This document shows positions 5,348-5,699 of a stretch of DNA of 5,699 bases, piece after piece. The stretch's first letter is position 1. The number at the start of each line of letters is the position of its first letter. This stretch comes from Candidatus Adlerbacteria bacterium. GTDB taxonomy: Bacteria; Patescibacteriota; Minisyncoccia; Phycocordibacterales; SBAW01. The DNA lies in contig CAIMFR010000033.1 in assembly GCA_903840375.1 (NCBI GenBank), forward strand, positions 1 through 5,699. Direction: 5' to 3'. The notes beneath the pieces were generated by a model. The model was not told where the DNA came from, searched no databases, and saw nothing but the letters and a program-made list of their open reading frames with translations. The position numbers were made by a program, and so were the translations under genes.

Positions 5348-5699
5348 TTATATTGACTTGACCTTCAACTTTGTTTGTCTGTTTTTGTTTATTTTCGGGA
5401 GGGAGATGGTAAGGAGTCCGTGTTTGGTATTCGCTTCCGCCTCTTCTATTTCTATCTCTTGCGGTAGGACTACTGTGCGTGCGAATGAACCCCAGTAGAG
5501 TTCCTGGAAGGAATATTTTTCTGTATTGCTTTCGACATGGTGTTCACGCTTGCCGCGTATTGTAACCATGTCGCGCGTGATGGAAACGTCGAGGTCTTCA
5601 GGCTTCACTCCCGCTATCATCGCTTTGATGATGACATGTGTAGGTGTCTCTGATACGTCCACGGGAAGTTCTCCATCGGTGTCAACCGGTTCTTCTTGC
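5348..5699 (-). CDS. Hsp20/alpha-crystallin small heat-shock protein (5' partial)
   Basis: The C-terminal 116 residues of a small heat-shock protein, an ATP-independent cytosolic chaperone that holds unfolding proteins. The minus frame stays open to the right window edge, so the true N-terminus lies outside; an internal GTG at 5662 is not the start. The alpha-crystallin domain is clear: LPVDVSETPTHVIIKAMIAG, then VKPEDLDVSITRDMVTIRGKR, the YWGSFARTVVLP segment, and the conserved GLLTISLPK near the end (the G-x-L signature). The C-terminal extension is very short (KLKVKSI) and lacks the usual I-x-I/V motif used for oligomer contacts, which suggests smaller or different assemblies. The gene is convergent with the GH18 gene, with 10 bp between stops and no terminator seen. 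Its promoter and any heat-shock control lie outside the window. Confidence 0.95.
   Translation of the reverse strand, partial: QEEPVDTDGELPVDVSETPTHVIIKAMIAGVKPEDLDVSITRDMVTIRGKREHHVESNTEKYSFQELYWGSFARTVVLPQEIEIEEAEANTKHGLLTISLPKINKNRQTKLKVKSI

Overview
The window is a compact stretch of bacterial chromosome that looks like Patescibacteria/CPR, probably Parcubacteria-like. The reasons are short single-domain genes, gaps of about 10-130 bp, almost every gene with its own promoter, a secreted GH18 protein beside typA, and an Hsp20 whose sequence resembles those common in that group. The lineage is an inference from gene style and not from a marker phylogeny. TGA ends two genes cleanly (at 1455 and 2152), so the standard code fits and the TGA=Gly code of some CPR lineages does not.

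Layout. 1-140: the C-terminal end of an Ala-rich, probably membrane-anchored protein, with a GC-rich 15-bp tandem repeat, followed by a strong intrinsic terminator (153-191). 271-1455: a 12-helix-type MFS transporter. 1468-1761: a small protein of the polyhydroxyalkanoic acid system (PHA_gran_rgn) family. 1820-2152: an unrecognised 110-aa protein with a CxxCxC cluster, read from its own near-consensus promoter and ended by a terminator (2164-2209). 2285-4066: typA (bipA), the ribosome-associated translational GTPase. 4096-5337: an exported GH18 glycosidase-like protein. 5348-5699 (minus): Hsp20/alpha-crystallin, cut by the window edge and convergent with the GH18 gene, with only 10 bp between stops.

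The most notable thing is transcription and translation architecture rather than gene content. All five complete plus-strand genes are preceded by an extended -10 element (TGN followed by a TATAAT-like hexamer). In three of them (MFS, PHA-family, GH18) the hexamer ends exactly 6 nt before the start codon, so the predicted transcript begins at the start codon itself: leaderless mRNAs. The other two have leaders of about 36-42 nt: the 110-aa gene has a good Shine-Dalgarno, whereas typA has none and instead carries a terminator-like hairpin plus a pyrimidine-rich tract.

There is no obvious shared pathway. typA and Hsp20 are stress and translation functions, the MFS and GH18 proteins act at the cell envelope, and two small proteins are of uncertain role. 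I found no tRNA, rRNA, CRISPR array, insertion sequence or defence system.
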